Of a stretch of DNA of 64,000 nt, positions 1 through 9,661 are shown piece by piece (position 1 is the first letter of the stretch; each line of letters begins with the position of its first letter). The DNA is taken from positions 2,232,001 through 2,296,000 of the forward strand of contig NC_092650.1 of the NCBI RefSeq assembly GCF_032118995.1, in the 5' to 3' direction. Below the pieces are notes generated by a model, which had not been told where the DNA came from, did no database searches, and worked only from the letters and a program-made list of their open reading frames with translations. Source of the DNA: Asterias amurensis. Its lineage: Eukaryota > Echinodermata > Asteroidea > Forcipulatida > Asteriidae. A program made the position numbers and the translations under genes.

Positions 1-130
1 AGAATTCCAAGCAAGCCAGTAAGGAATGCAATGAAAGGGACTGCAGCTTGGAGAAAAAAAGCCAGGCCATAATTATTAAGCTGTCTGTCTGGCATTTCTC
101 ACTTAAATTTTTCCATTTGCTTTTCAGCCA

Positions 131-184
131 TCATGCACAAATGCCCGTTGATTCAGCCATCATGCACAAATGCCTGTTGATTCA
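131..184. repeat. Short direct repeat, 2 units
   Basis: A unit of about 29 bp containing ATGCACAAATGCC and GTTGATTCAGC occurs twice in a row with one or two differences. It looks like a simple local duplication. No gene is recognised in positions 1-1270. Confidence 0.6.
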
Positions 185-285
185 GCATCAACCCAAATCA
201 ATTTCCAATCTTGAGACTTTTCGGCTTGTCAGGGCCAAGCTGTCTACAATGTGCATGTAGTTTACCAGACCCAGTCTTTAGGGTT

Positions 286-1020
286 GTCAGCAGCAGAGTG
301 TGGGTTCGAATCCCAGTCGTGACACTTGTGCCTGTGAGAAAGTCACTTAACCATAATTCCTTTCGTACCATAACCATAATTCCTTTCGTACAAAAATGGG
401 AAGGTATAGTCTCGGTTCCAAGCTGCTCCAGTTGTGTAGTAACGAACCATGTACATGTAGTCATGAAAACCCAACCGCTCTCCAAACTGCTCTCACCGCC
501 CCCACAAACAACTTGCCACTAGAGGGCGCTATTATTCCCATAACCGCTATCACCACGAACCGCTCCTTTGAGAGCTGTTCCTGGTGTGATAGCGGTTACG
601 GGAATGAAAGCGCCCTCTAGTGGCGAGTGGTTATTGGGGTGATAGACAGCGGTTAGGTTTTCGTGACTACACAACTGTGAGAGTCTTGGAACCAAGACTA
701 GGGAAGGTAGTGCATAGGATCTGTTCTACCAGCTGAGGCCCAATTTCATAAAGCCTGTAAGCACCAAAACTTGCTTAGCACAGAATTGTATTGCTTAGCA
801 GTAACAGGAAACAGGTTACCCGCCAAATTTGCATTTTTATGGCTGGTGCTCCACTCAATTTTTGCTTGGTCCAGGTTCCTAGTGGATGATACCCATGCCT
901 ACACCCTTACAGACTGTGAAGGGGGTAACCCTGTGTCAGGTCAAGCAGTAGGTGGCAACGACCCCTGATGACAGTTGATTTGGGCGGTCTGTGGCCTTCT
1001 GATTTTAGGCGATTTCTCAT
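286..1020 (+). repeat. SINE relic split by two palindromic insertions
   Basis: A tRNA-type B box (GGTTCGAATCCCAGTC) at about 303-318 and its downstream CGTGACACTTG segment match the SINE heads at 58700 and 57180. The tail at 880-1020 (a block reading GTGGATGATACCCATGCCTACACCCTT, given here only by its position, followed by a TTGATTTGGGC block) matches the tail of the copy at 57300-57420. Between head and tail lie the palindrome at 516-623 and a second element at about 738-870 that begins CCCAATTTCATAAAGCC. Confidence 0.5.
516..623. mobile_element. 108 bp palindromic MITE-like element
   Basis: The two ends are perfect inverted copies of CCACTAGAGGGCGCT, and most of the interior (TAACCGCTATCACCA on the left, TGGTGTGATAGCGGTTA on the right) continues the hairpin. 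There is no coding capacity. The CTAGAGGGCGCT motif also occurs inside the hAT-like element at 12740-12805, so it may be a shared end motif. Confidence 0.75.
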
Positions 1021-1272
1021 ACCAAAAAAAATAAAATAACGCAGGCAAGCCAATGAGATAGAATGAGCTGTTAGCAGGAGTAGTGTTGGAGTTATGAAGA
1101 GGGAAATGTCTTGCAGTAAAATGGCAGACGAAGATGTGCAACCTACCAAAAAGAGTCTTCTTCAATAAAAATGGTTTCATCTGAGACAAGGTTGCCTTGT
1201 CGCAATAGTTGTGCATGTCAGTTATTTGGTGCTTGTGGTGTGCTGTTTCAGTGCATTTCATTTCTATTTCAG

Positions 1273-1479
1273 ACAGACATGAATGTGGAAGAGAGAGGAG
1301 GAAAAAAAGAAGATAGATCCAGAAGTGGGAAAAAATTCATCGTGGAGAAATATCCAGCAGCAAAGAATAAAGAAATGTGCAGAGATGTTTTAGTTTTCTT
1401 GATAGAATGTGCTAATGAAGAAGCTTTCAAAAAATATACAAAAGAACAAAGTCAATTCTTTGTTCAACCCCCAAAATAA
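1273..1479 (+). CDS. Possible terminal exon of an unidentified gene
   Basis: A polypyrimidine stretch and TTTCAG at 1267-1272 precede an open stretch ending in TAA at 1477-1479. The first methionine is at 1279 (MNVEERGGKKEDRSRSGKKF and so on): highly charged, rich in Lys and Glu, 66 residues. I do not recognise the family. The last nine residues (SQFFVQPPK) are encoded by a segment identical to a SINE tail (CAATTCTTTGTTCAACCCCC) found at 1753, 19000 and 39815, so the stop codon would be supplied by a repeat. It could be a chance open frame. No upstream partner exons are visible. Confidence 0.25.
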   Translation, partial: TDMNVEERGGKKEDRSRSGKKFIVEKYPAAKNKEMCRDVLVFLIECANEEAFKKYTKEQSQFFVQPPK

Positions 1480-1563
1480 TTTACAAATTTACCCAGTCAG
1501 TTTCCCTTGTGGTTTATATTGATATCTGAAACAAAAAGTCGCATCCCCTAGCTTCTGCTTCCC

Positions 1564-1775
1564 AGGTTGTATCGTAATTTGGGTGTGATCGCTGGCTACA
1601 CGGCAGTTAACGGTTGTATGGCTTCTGACTGGCACACCCGAACAAAGATATTGACAAAATAGGGACACCGCCAATATAGGGCTAGATAGCTCAGTTGGTA
1701 GAGCGCCGGCACGTTAATCTGGAGGTCGTTGGTTCAAAGCCCACTCTAGTCAATTATTTGTTCAACCCCAAAAAT
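1564..1775 (+). repeat. SINE with tRNA-like cloverleaf at its 3' end
   Basis: Positions 1680-1752 fold as a full tRNA-like cloverleaf: acceptor arms GGCTAGA and TCTAGTC pair, a D arm GCTC/GAGC, a loop with a GTT (Asn-type) anticodon, and a T loop TTCAAAG. A 115 bp body beginning GGTTGTATC precedes it, and a tail AATTATTTGTTCAACCCC follows. The body plus tRNA unit recurs at 39631-39840, and shorter pieces lie at 18932-19018, 56346-56420 and (minus strand) 57915-57990. It is probably a retroposon rather than a working tRNA gene, because copies differ and no CCA or terminator context is seen. Confidence 0.6.
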
Positions 1776-2326
1776 AAAAAAATAAAAAACACAACAAAAC
1801 TGAATTTGACTCAAAGCACATACCTATGAAGCGCCGTTTACCAATGGAGATTTCTTGTATACGTTTGACTCTGGTGCATAGATGTAACATCGTCATCATT
1901 GTGACTAACATGATGACGCTCTGTGCAAGTAAAGGAATTTCAAATGGGTGACCAAACCTGGTGAGGAAAGAAACACATCTTTTATTAAAGTTTTCATTAT
2001 TTTGTGGCCCTCTTCCCAGCTTTGGTTTTGTCCTGTGTGTTTATATCTTCTTGTGGCCAAACCAGCCCCTTCCCTCCTACATGTACACTACCCCCCCCCC
2101 TACTGTTTTCTCAATTTGTTTAAAAAATAAAATTCTGCACCGAAAGGGTCCAATGGTTTTAAGCAGCTCTATGAAATTGACCCCTGATAAGGCGATCTAT
2201 ACATCCATTAGTATTATTATTTAATAATATTGGCCAGGGATTTCCTAACATTGTAGTCACTCAAACTTAAAACTACATAAATTTACTTTTACAAATATTT
2301 ACGTTTACAACCGTCTGTGTTTCTTA

Positions 2327-2578
<252 letters not shown>

Positions 2579-2731
2579 TCAAGCAACTCCTCTTTCTGTT
2601 TGAAATACTAAGACATCAATATCAATAATAATAATATTGAAGTCTATATAGCGCAGACCTCTGTTTCAAAGGAGATGGGCACTGGTTATCTATAGAGATG
2701 TTTTCTGGGTGATTCTAACTTCTCAATATCA

Positions 2732-2860
2732 CTATCTGATGTCTTTCTTCATTTGTAGACCATCAAAGACCTTAAAGATCGAGGCCATACTGTCACGGTC
2801 TGTTGAGAATCTACCAGGTGGGTTGTCAGGTGATGTCAAATACTGCTGTCCTGTAGTGTT
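2732..2860 (-). CDS. Unassigned possible terminal exon
   Basis: On the minus strand, TTTCACAG|AAC opens a 43-codon frame ending in TAG at 2732-2734 (NTTGQQYLTSPDNPPGR at the start, FKVFDGLQMKKDIR at the end). The composition is protein-like, but I do not recognise it and see no upstream exons. The same DNA also has an acceptor-like site on the plus strand at 2758 followed by a short open frame, so the strand is not certain. It could be a chance frame. Confidence 0.2.
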   Translation of the reverse strand, partial: NTTGQQYLTSPDNPPGRFSTDRDSMASIFKVFDGLQMKKDIR

Positions 2861-3248
2861 CTGTGAAACAAGAAGAAAAGGGTAGGGTGTAAAATCACTT
2901 CTGATGAGGATTCTTGTTGTCAGAAACATTAAGAGTGTAATGTGAACTCTTTCTGTCATGTCTGCGACTGTAGAGCCTAAAATATTTTTTTTAAATGACT
3001 TTGCTTGATACATGTACATCTAGCTAGTCTAGAACTATGAGGTTCGATCTGCTATCATCTCTTTGTGGAGACGATAGCGGACGAACGTCATAGTAGTCAA
3101 GAGTATACCAGGGCCACTGTATTGATTGATTGATTGATTCGCTACCCAGCCCAGTGGAAGCGGCCATATAAAAATGATAAGTGGTACCGATTACCGAAAG
3201 GGCAAAAATTCTGATTTTTACCTTTATGGACTAAGTAAATGTTTCCGT

Positions 3249-3585
3249 AAAAGTTTCCGTATATGGCGCCACCACTTTTTCATTCAGTATGAAATAATAG
3301 TACTTATCTACTTTACCTCAATGAATTATCCCTTTTTCCTTTGTAAAAATGAGTGCAAAAGTGGTGGCACCATACGGAAAGTCATCCGAACAACTTTCCG
3401 GGTATCCACTTTACGATCCTGTGCCACCACTTTTTTTGTAAACTTTTACCAAAAGAAATATCTCATTTGAGTACTTACCTTAGACTTATTAGAGAAAAAT
3501 TTCCGTATGGCGCCACCACTTTTTCATTGAATTTGATTTCGATATGGTTTATGAAATAATATAGCATCCGAAAGTTATCCCATTC
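3249..3585. mobile_element. Palindromic MITE cluster, GTTTCCGTATGGCGCC family
   Basis: Arms TTTCCGTATGGCGCCACCAC and GTGGTGGCACCATACGGAAA face each other at 3249-3388, and a degenerate second unit follows to 3585. The same family occurs at 51297-51442 and, more decayed, at 34600-34680 and 49930-50080. The rest of 2861-4804, between SLC66A2 and TIMM21, shows no gene. Confidence 0.65.
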
Positions 3586-4336
3586 GCCGCACGCGTCGAC
3601 GCCACCCCGTGCAAATGGGGGCCATCGCGGCGCCGTCAGCAGGCTATGCGGGTAGGCTACGTACTTTTCTTGAGTACGTGGACATCTCGACATCTCGAGT
3701 GACATACGCTTTTCACAAATTAAAAACAAACTGACAACTGTACAAAACCTGAAACAATGAATTACCATGAAAATGTTAGGGCTAAATATGTTTCGAAGAG
3801 TTCAAAATCAAAGAATCTTTAGGAAATAACTACCACATACCTCTTTCTTGTTTTTTTGTTTTGTTTGCTTGAGAGTCCGTTTGCTTTTGTTGTGTCGACG
3901 ACTTTCTGTTCTGTATGTTTTCTTGCGAACACGAGCGAACAATGGAGGGCGCCCTATTTTCACATCATTACTTTATTTTTGTGCAGGAACAACAACAATG
4001 CTGACCAAATGCTGGGGACTGTTGTTTGAGAGTTTTATTGGGGTTTGACAACCAACTCAGAAGAAGGAGGAGTGCATGCTGAAACTGAGCTGAGGGTCAG
4101 AAGCTGAGGGTGAGGAAATAAAACAAAGAAATCTATAATTTTTCATTATGAAGTTTTCTCCTGATTTTTTAATTTATTATTAAATGATTGAATTCGTCAT
4201 TATTGAATTGATAATTAAATTAATATTGGCCTACTGTCAACAGGCATAGGCCTTATTACATAAATTAGCTTTTTTTTAAAAATAGGTCTAGGCTATCACA
4301 ATTAAAAGTATACACTATTATAAGGTATAATAAGGT

Positions 4337-4503
4337 AGACCCAGTAACTGGGTCACTGTTAGTAAAATTTCGAAAAAAAGGAGTAGGCCTACAGTAACAC
4401 TAACAGTGTTACTGTACTCCTTTTTTTTGAAATTTTGACATTATTCATTATTGGTCGTACTAGCTAGTAATGTCAAAACTTCAGCGCCCCAGTTACTGGG
4501 TCT
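4337..4503. mobile_element. Palindromic element, AGACCCAGTAACTGG ends
   Basis: It begins AGACCCAGTAACTGGG and ends CCCCAGTTACTGGGTCT. Internal inverted arms carry AAATTTCGAAAAAAAGGAGT and its complement. A second, weaker copy lies at about 48996-49137. Confidence 0.65.
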
Positions 4504-4804
4504 AGGTATAAGGTAATAAATTAATATAGGCCCGCATCTACCTACAGGGGGCTCACTTCATGTAAATCATTGCTGCTCAGTCACCTGCACGTGTACATCC
4601 CGATATGTAGAGATTGTGCAGTAATCCACCAGAACCAGAACCAGAACAAGGAGGCCTAGAATTTAGAAAGTAACTTACAGCACAACTCTACAACAAGAAG
4701 TGCTACTTTGATTATACATGAAATTGTTCAGTATGTAAACTTTTATTCACACTCGTCGTTGATGTAATCTAATGTGACATGTTTTGCTTTCTTTTGAAGG
4801 AAAT

Positions 4805-7218
4805 ATGTCAATCTTCATTCCAATCCGCGCGTCTTGCTGGACGCAGACCGTCTACCAACTCGCAACCAAGTCCTTTCCAGGACAATGCTACAACTACAAG
4901 TTCATCAGTACAGTACCCAGTCACCAATCATGTGTGGCTGCCGTCAGGTTGACACCGAACAAACAGATAACAACGGAACAAACTTTTGTTTTGAAGCGGT
5001 TTATGGCAACAGAGAAACAGAGGAGTAAGCAGGTTGCCGAGAGAGTACAGGGCACCAGTCAAGGAGAGATTACACTCGGTCGAAAAGGTTGGTATTGCAA
5101 GGGGTCAATATGAAGATGTCAACTGCAGGACTTGCAATTACAAGGTTGTGGGTTCAAATCCTACCAAGCTAACTGCTGATTTCACAATGAGTATTTTCAT
5201 CTAGTTACTTAATCACAAATTCTCGATTTGTACAGTTCCTAATCCTAATCTTTGTACGAGAGAGATTGAGTGTTGCCAGCTTGGTGTTTATATCCCCTTG
5301 TGTGAGTTTGCCGAGTTCCCTTGATGGGAAGATCATCTAAACAAACAAAACTATTAACTTGTAAAGCCAGCTTTCTGCCCAAGATTACAAACATTCGCTG
5401 CATCAACAATCGAGCAGCAGAAGAATTATTGTTAAAATTGTTTTGTCTTTTTTTTTGGGCAGTGGTTCAAGCAGGAAAGGATGCCAGCTACATGGGTATT
5501 GTTATCGTAGGCATTGGTGTTACAGCTATTATGTTTTATGCCATTGGTCGTGAGTTGTTCGCTTCAAGCAGTCCCAATGCAGTTTACACCAAAGCTTATA
5601 AACTTTGTTCAAAAGATGATGAGGTAAGAATGAGAATGATATTATCTTATTGAGTGTCATGGCCGAGTGGTTTATGAGCATCGAATTCAAGTTCTGGTTG
5701 TTATCTCATCGTAGTGTGGGTCCTGGTTCTGTGTCCTTGTGCAAGATACTTATAATTGCCTCTCTTCAACTGAGGGTAGAGATTGATATTGTGTATGAAA
5801 AAAAACCTTTGAAGCGCTTGTTGCCCAGGGGCCAATTTCATAGAGCTGCTTAAGCAAAAAAATTGCTTAATCACGAAAATAGCTCGCTTATTTTACACAT
5901 GTTACTGGCCAAAGTTTCATGCCATATACATTGCTTATCACTAGTATTAAGCTGTTGTTTACTTAGCATAACAATTGAGTGGAGTCTTGTCCGGTAATCT
6001 GATTTTACTAAGCAATGAATTTTTTGCTGAAGCCAAATTTTTGGCTTAAGCAGCTCTATGAAATTGGGCCCAGGTTGTAAACTCCCATGGGAGCTGAGAA
6101 AGATTAAAGGAATGTTATTGGCCCAGTGACCAGGGCACTAATGTAATTGTAAAGCGCATTGAGACGGTTATTGTGAAATGCACTGTAAGAACTACCAATA
6201 GTTATTATTATTATCTCTTATAAATAGTATTGTGGAACCTAGGGATAAAAAAACACAGTCAGTGAGTCATTCTGGAATGCAGATTACACTTCATAGCAAT
6301 TGGCAGACAGTTTTAAGGTTTCATACATTATTCATGGTATGCAGATCATTGAAGAGCTTGGACAACCAATCAAAGGCTTTGGAGAAACAACTAGGAGAGG
6401 CAGAAGGAGACATGTCAGGTCAGAGGTTAAACGTATTCAATGCTATTACATTCCTTTACTTCAACTCACACAAAACAGTGGATGCTTTGTTTACAAAATA
6501 TTCCTGTTATATTGCTTCTTGTCTAAGATAATATTTCTACACTCTTCTAACTTGTTCTTTAAAAGTTTTTTTTAATTTTATATCTATAGCCATTTGGAAT
6601 TTGAACAAGATGGAGTGAAACATATGCGCATGAAGTTTTACATTCAAGGCCCAAAGAGAAAGGGCACTGTACAACTAGAAGTCCAACAGGTAAATATTTC
6701 AATGTCATTTTGGTCAACTCAGCTTTCACTTCCACTGTGTATCTATAGATTTGCTTATTAAGAAAGATCCCAAATCTAAACACGATGACAATAAACCCAT
6801 GATTATTTCTCCAACTGATGAAGTGTCAAGGTAGCATTGGTGTACAAATCAAGGAGATAGTTGCGGTACCTGCTTTTAATACATAGGATTTGGATTGCCT
6901 ATAGACACTTGGCTAGGCTATTTTGGTGGTCCAGTGGTAATTCATATGTTCCAGCAAAGCAAAGGTTGTGGGTTTGAATCCCAACCGAGTGATTTACCTG
7001 TAGGGTTTTTTTTTCCACAGAATTCTGGGAAAGTACTAAGGGTAAAATGAAAATTATATTCTTCATCTTCGATGCAAACTAACACCTATAAAGATGTCTT
7101 AATAATTGTTATGTTTGATTTCTTGCAGGGAAAGACCGGCAGATATGACTATCGTTATTTGTTTGTTGAAATGGACGGCTATCCACATAGGACTATAGTA
7201 CTAGAAGACAATAGATGA
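4805..7218 (+). CDS. TIMM21: TIMM21, TIM23 complex subunit Tim21
   Basis: This is an inner-membrane subunit of the mitochondrial presequence translocase that also links newly imported proteins to respiratory-chain assembly. Coding exons are 4805-5087, 5463-5623, 6345-6418, 6590-6689 and 7129-7218 (708 nt, 235 aa; human 248). Phases close throughout. The N-terminal 95 residues are poorly conserved and rich in Arg, Ser and Thr, as expected for a matrix presequence. One membrane span lies at about residues 104-123 (GIVIVGIGVTAIMFYAIGRE), followed by the Tim21 domain with PIKGFGETTRRGRRRHV, VKHMRMKFYIQG, and the C-terminal YDYRYLFVEMDGYPHRTIVL block, all matching human TIMM21. The ATG at 4805 follows an acceptor-like TTTTGAAG, so a non-coding 5' exon is likely. 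A SINE (5654-6213) sits in intron 2. Confidence 0.93.
5120..5340 (+). repeat. tRNA-derived SINE in TIMM21 intron
   Basis: A B-box-like GGTTGTGGGTTCAAATCC at about 5142 is followed by a tail with GAGTTTGCCGAGTTCCCTTG and GGGAAGATCATC. The same tail block appears at 14313-14380 and in reverse at 49784-49830, which marks a repeated family. Confidence 0.45.
5654..6213 (+). repeat. SINE interrupted by a palindromic element
   Basis: The tRNA-Ser/Leu-like head GTGTCATGGCCGAGTGG starts at 5654, 30 bp after the TIMM21 exon donor. The usual 3' part (CTGAGAAAGATTAAAGG, then GCGCATTGAGACGGTTATTG, then TATTATTATT) resumes at 6072. Between them, 5830-6071 is an insertion with ends GCCAATTTCATAGAGCTGC and GCAGCTCTATGAAATTGGGC. 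Other copies of the SINE are at 58644-58950 and (minus) 61418-61760. Confidence 0.7.
5830..6071. mobile_element. Palindromic element, CAATTTCATAGAGC family
   Basis: The inverted terminal arms are about 30 bp (CAATTTCATAGAGCTGCTTA against TTAAGCAGCTCTATGAAATTG), with the typical interior of repeated GCTTAG/CTAAGC words. Relatives lie at 738-870, 22110-22240, 37488-37640, 45610-46275 and 62146-62345. Confidence 0.7.
6922..7092 (+). repeat. SINE with GATGCAAA...ACATCTAT-type tail
   Basis: The head has GGTTGTGGGTTTGAATCCC (B box). The tail has TTCCACAGAATTCTGGGAAA and then TATTCTTCATCTTCGATGCA. Related copies are at 37660-37813 (+), 42072-42270 (+) and 47060-47257 (-), with tail fragments near 8740-8835, 29600-29665 and 46725-46765. 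Confidence 0.6.
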
Positions 7219-7649
7219 ACATTGTGGCGAAAATATTGCTGGAGTGTTTTTTTTCCTGGATGTAGAGTAAAGATCATCAAGAGAATAACAATGAAGGCTG
7301 CATGAATTGTTGGAGAATAATCTCCCTAGAATTTCATAAGGATGGAAAAGCAAAGAATCTCAATACTGATGCATGAATAATCCAGATAATTGTTTGTGAG
7401 TTTGGACTTTTCACAAAAATACTGCCAACAGAATAATTTTATAGAATGTTTAAGTTCTTTATCCAGGGCTGGAATTACACGCAGGCCATTGTTTCTCTTG
7501 CCCCTAGTTTTGGCCTTTGTGCCCCTTCATAAGTCTCCAATAGCCTCCAAAATGTTCAAATGGAAGTGCACTTTGCAAAATGAGAATGGCCTTGCTTTCT
7601 CAGAGTTAAAATTCCAGACCTGTTTACCTATATAAGTAAAGTTGGATGA

Positions 7650-7655
7650 AATAAA
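7650..7655 (+). terminator. Poly(A) signal AATAAA, probable TIMM21
   Basis: An AATAAA hexamer lies 432 bp downstream of the TIMM21 stop on the sense strand. Position is the only support. Confidence 0.45.
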
Positions 7656-9412
7656 TTGTATATGTTCAACACCGCAGAATAACACCCTGTTTTTCAGAAC
7701 ATAAAAAGCCCATAATTACAGTAAATAATGAATAAGAAGAAAAGCAAACTTGCACATTTTTTATTTCAAAAACAAAAACACAGAATTCTTTATTTCTTTA
7801 CAATCTTTCTTTGGGCACCTTCAAGACTGATTTCAAGTGTAAAATTACAAATCTTCAATTCTAAAATAAACTATCATTTACAACTCTTTTTTTACAATAT
7901 ACACATTATGTACAAATTAAAATCTAAGTGTGAGTTTGTAATTTACATTTTGATTCCCCCACACCACCAAAATGTGATGTGAATGAGAACTGGTTCATTA
8001 AAGAGTACTGTATAAATTGTAAAACCCTTTTTTGGAGGGATGATTGCTCTGAAAAGAGCCGTTGTGGTCTTGACATTTCAAACAGTATGCTCCGCTGATG
8101 TTGAGGGAGAACGCTGGACTGCTGATGATCAAGTAGGGCCGGAGGGATGCACATTAATTTTTGGGCGTAACTAAAGCCTCTGCATCATATTAAAAGCAGC
8201 TCAGCATTCTCCTGAAAAATAGCAAAGTATATTTTTCGAAACGCCACAAGGGCTCTTTTTCGAACCAACACTCCTACCAAAATTCTAGAGAGATTTATTC
8301 ACACGAGCTTCCTAGTTTTAGCATAGAGCAAGGAAGATGGTTATAGTTACTTCTATTATCCACACCACGTTATAAAGCTTCAAACATTAATTATTGTAAA
8401 CTTGTTGTCTGAAAACCTTTTCATAAATCAAGTTTATAAAAGTACTTTTATAAATTTAATAAAATTGAGATCCGCAACAGTTATTAAGTTTTCAAACAAA
8501 AATTACAGTTTTTAGTTTTTTCGTTGAGATTACTTCTTGATCCTGTAAGGAATTTTGAAATAAAGAAAAATCATGAAATGTCTTTGACATTGTCTAATTT
8601 CCCCATGTCGGTAACATATTAGATCTGTCTCTATTTTTATATCACACACACACACACTTGGTCTAACCCCCATAGGGATTAGGTTGGGTAGGGCCCTATC
8701 CACTCTAACTTTCCAAACAAACAATGTTTGAATTATTTTTTTCCCCACAAAAATTGGGAAAGTACTGAGTACACATCGGCGTAAGGGTAAAAACAAATTA
8801 TTTTCTTTAAGCCTGATGCAAAATTAACATCTATGAAAACTTTCAAATACGTTGAGAGAATGTTCTTCAAGTAGAAAAACAGATCTTTGAGAAGAAAATG
8901 GGGTTTGATGGAAGTTGTTTCTATTAAGATCTGGAATAACTTGGAGGCAATTGCCTCTGTTGCCACTGGTCTTAGTGCCCCTTCAAAAGTTTCAATAGAC
9001 TTTATGATTTGCCAATGGAAGTGCCCTTTGCAAAAAAATGCCCTCTCAATTCTGAAAATCCAAGTTTGCAGCCTCAACTCCAGTACAACCCACCTACTGA
9101 CGGACACCACACTATGAAGTTACAAATCTCAAGGCCAGGTTCTCATTTTTTGAAGAAGATCTCTCAAGTACATGAAAGTACATCCATCACACGCATTTGA
9201 AAAATAATTCCTAGATGACAGAAGAAGGATAACCGATCTCGCCACAATAGTTTTCAGGGTTTGCTACTCCATCAGCTTTTCCGCTAGCCAATTAATCAAA
9301 TGAAATAGGGATGCACTTCTCAACACTGAACGAGCCAGCCGGACCACTTTGGAGAGAATTCTGACTGGTCCTGAGGTGTTTTAACCGGCATTGGCCAGAG
9401 CGGACCACTGTT

Positions 9413-9562
9413 AAGAGGTGGTCAAGTTGGGTAGTGGTGTCTTGCCTCGACCCTGGTTCGAATCCCACCGGGGGCACTACGTGGATTGGGTTTTCAGTCC
9501 CTACTTCACGGCGTGGGGTTTCCCTGAAATAAGTCTCTGGGTTTTCCTCCCACATCAAAAAC
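9413..9562 (+). repeat. tRNA-derived SINE, GTGGATTGGGTTTTC tail family
   Basis: The head GTGTCTTGCCTCGACCC and B box GGTTCGAATCCCACCGGGGG are followed by CACTACGTGGATTGGGTTTT and a TTTCCTCCCACAT end. A second copy is at 53945-54115. Confidence 0.6.
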
Positions 9563-9661
9563 TGAAATCATCTTCTTCTCTTCTCGTTTGGCTCTAATTA
9601 CAGCGCTGCGAATACATTATCCACATCCAGAAATAAGGGAGGACGCTCTTCTTTCTGAAGA

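Larger units (their letters stand above)
7219..9661. other. Intergenic region between TIMM21 and TMEM231
   Basis: TIMM21 and TMEM231 converge here. It holds a probable TIMM21 poly(A) signal (7650) and two copies of a repeat reading GTGCCCCTTCA...GTGCCCTTTGCAAA (7470-7625 and 8940-9060; further copies at 57038-57178 and, reversed, at 56195-56345 and 58950-59070). There is also a (CA) run at 8643-8656 and a SINE at 9413-9562. No additional gene is recognised. Confidence 0.5.

Noticed and set aside
1680-1752. Functional tRNA-Asn gene
   Set aside because: The cloverleaf is good, but the segment is part of a repeated unit with a shared body and tail and diverged copies, so a SINE is more likely.
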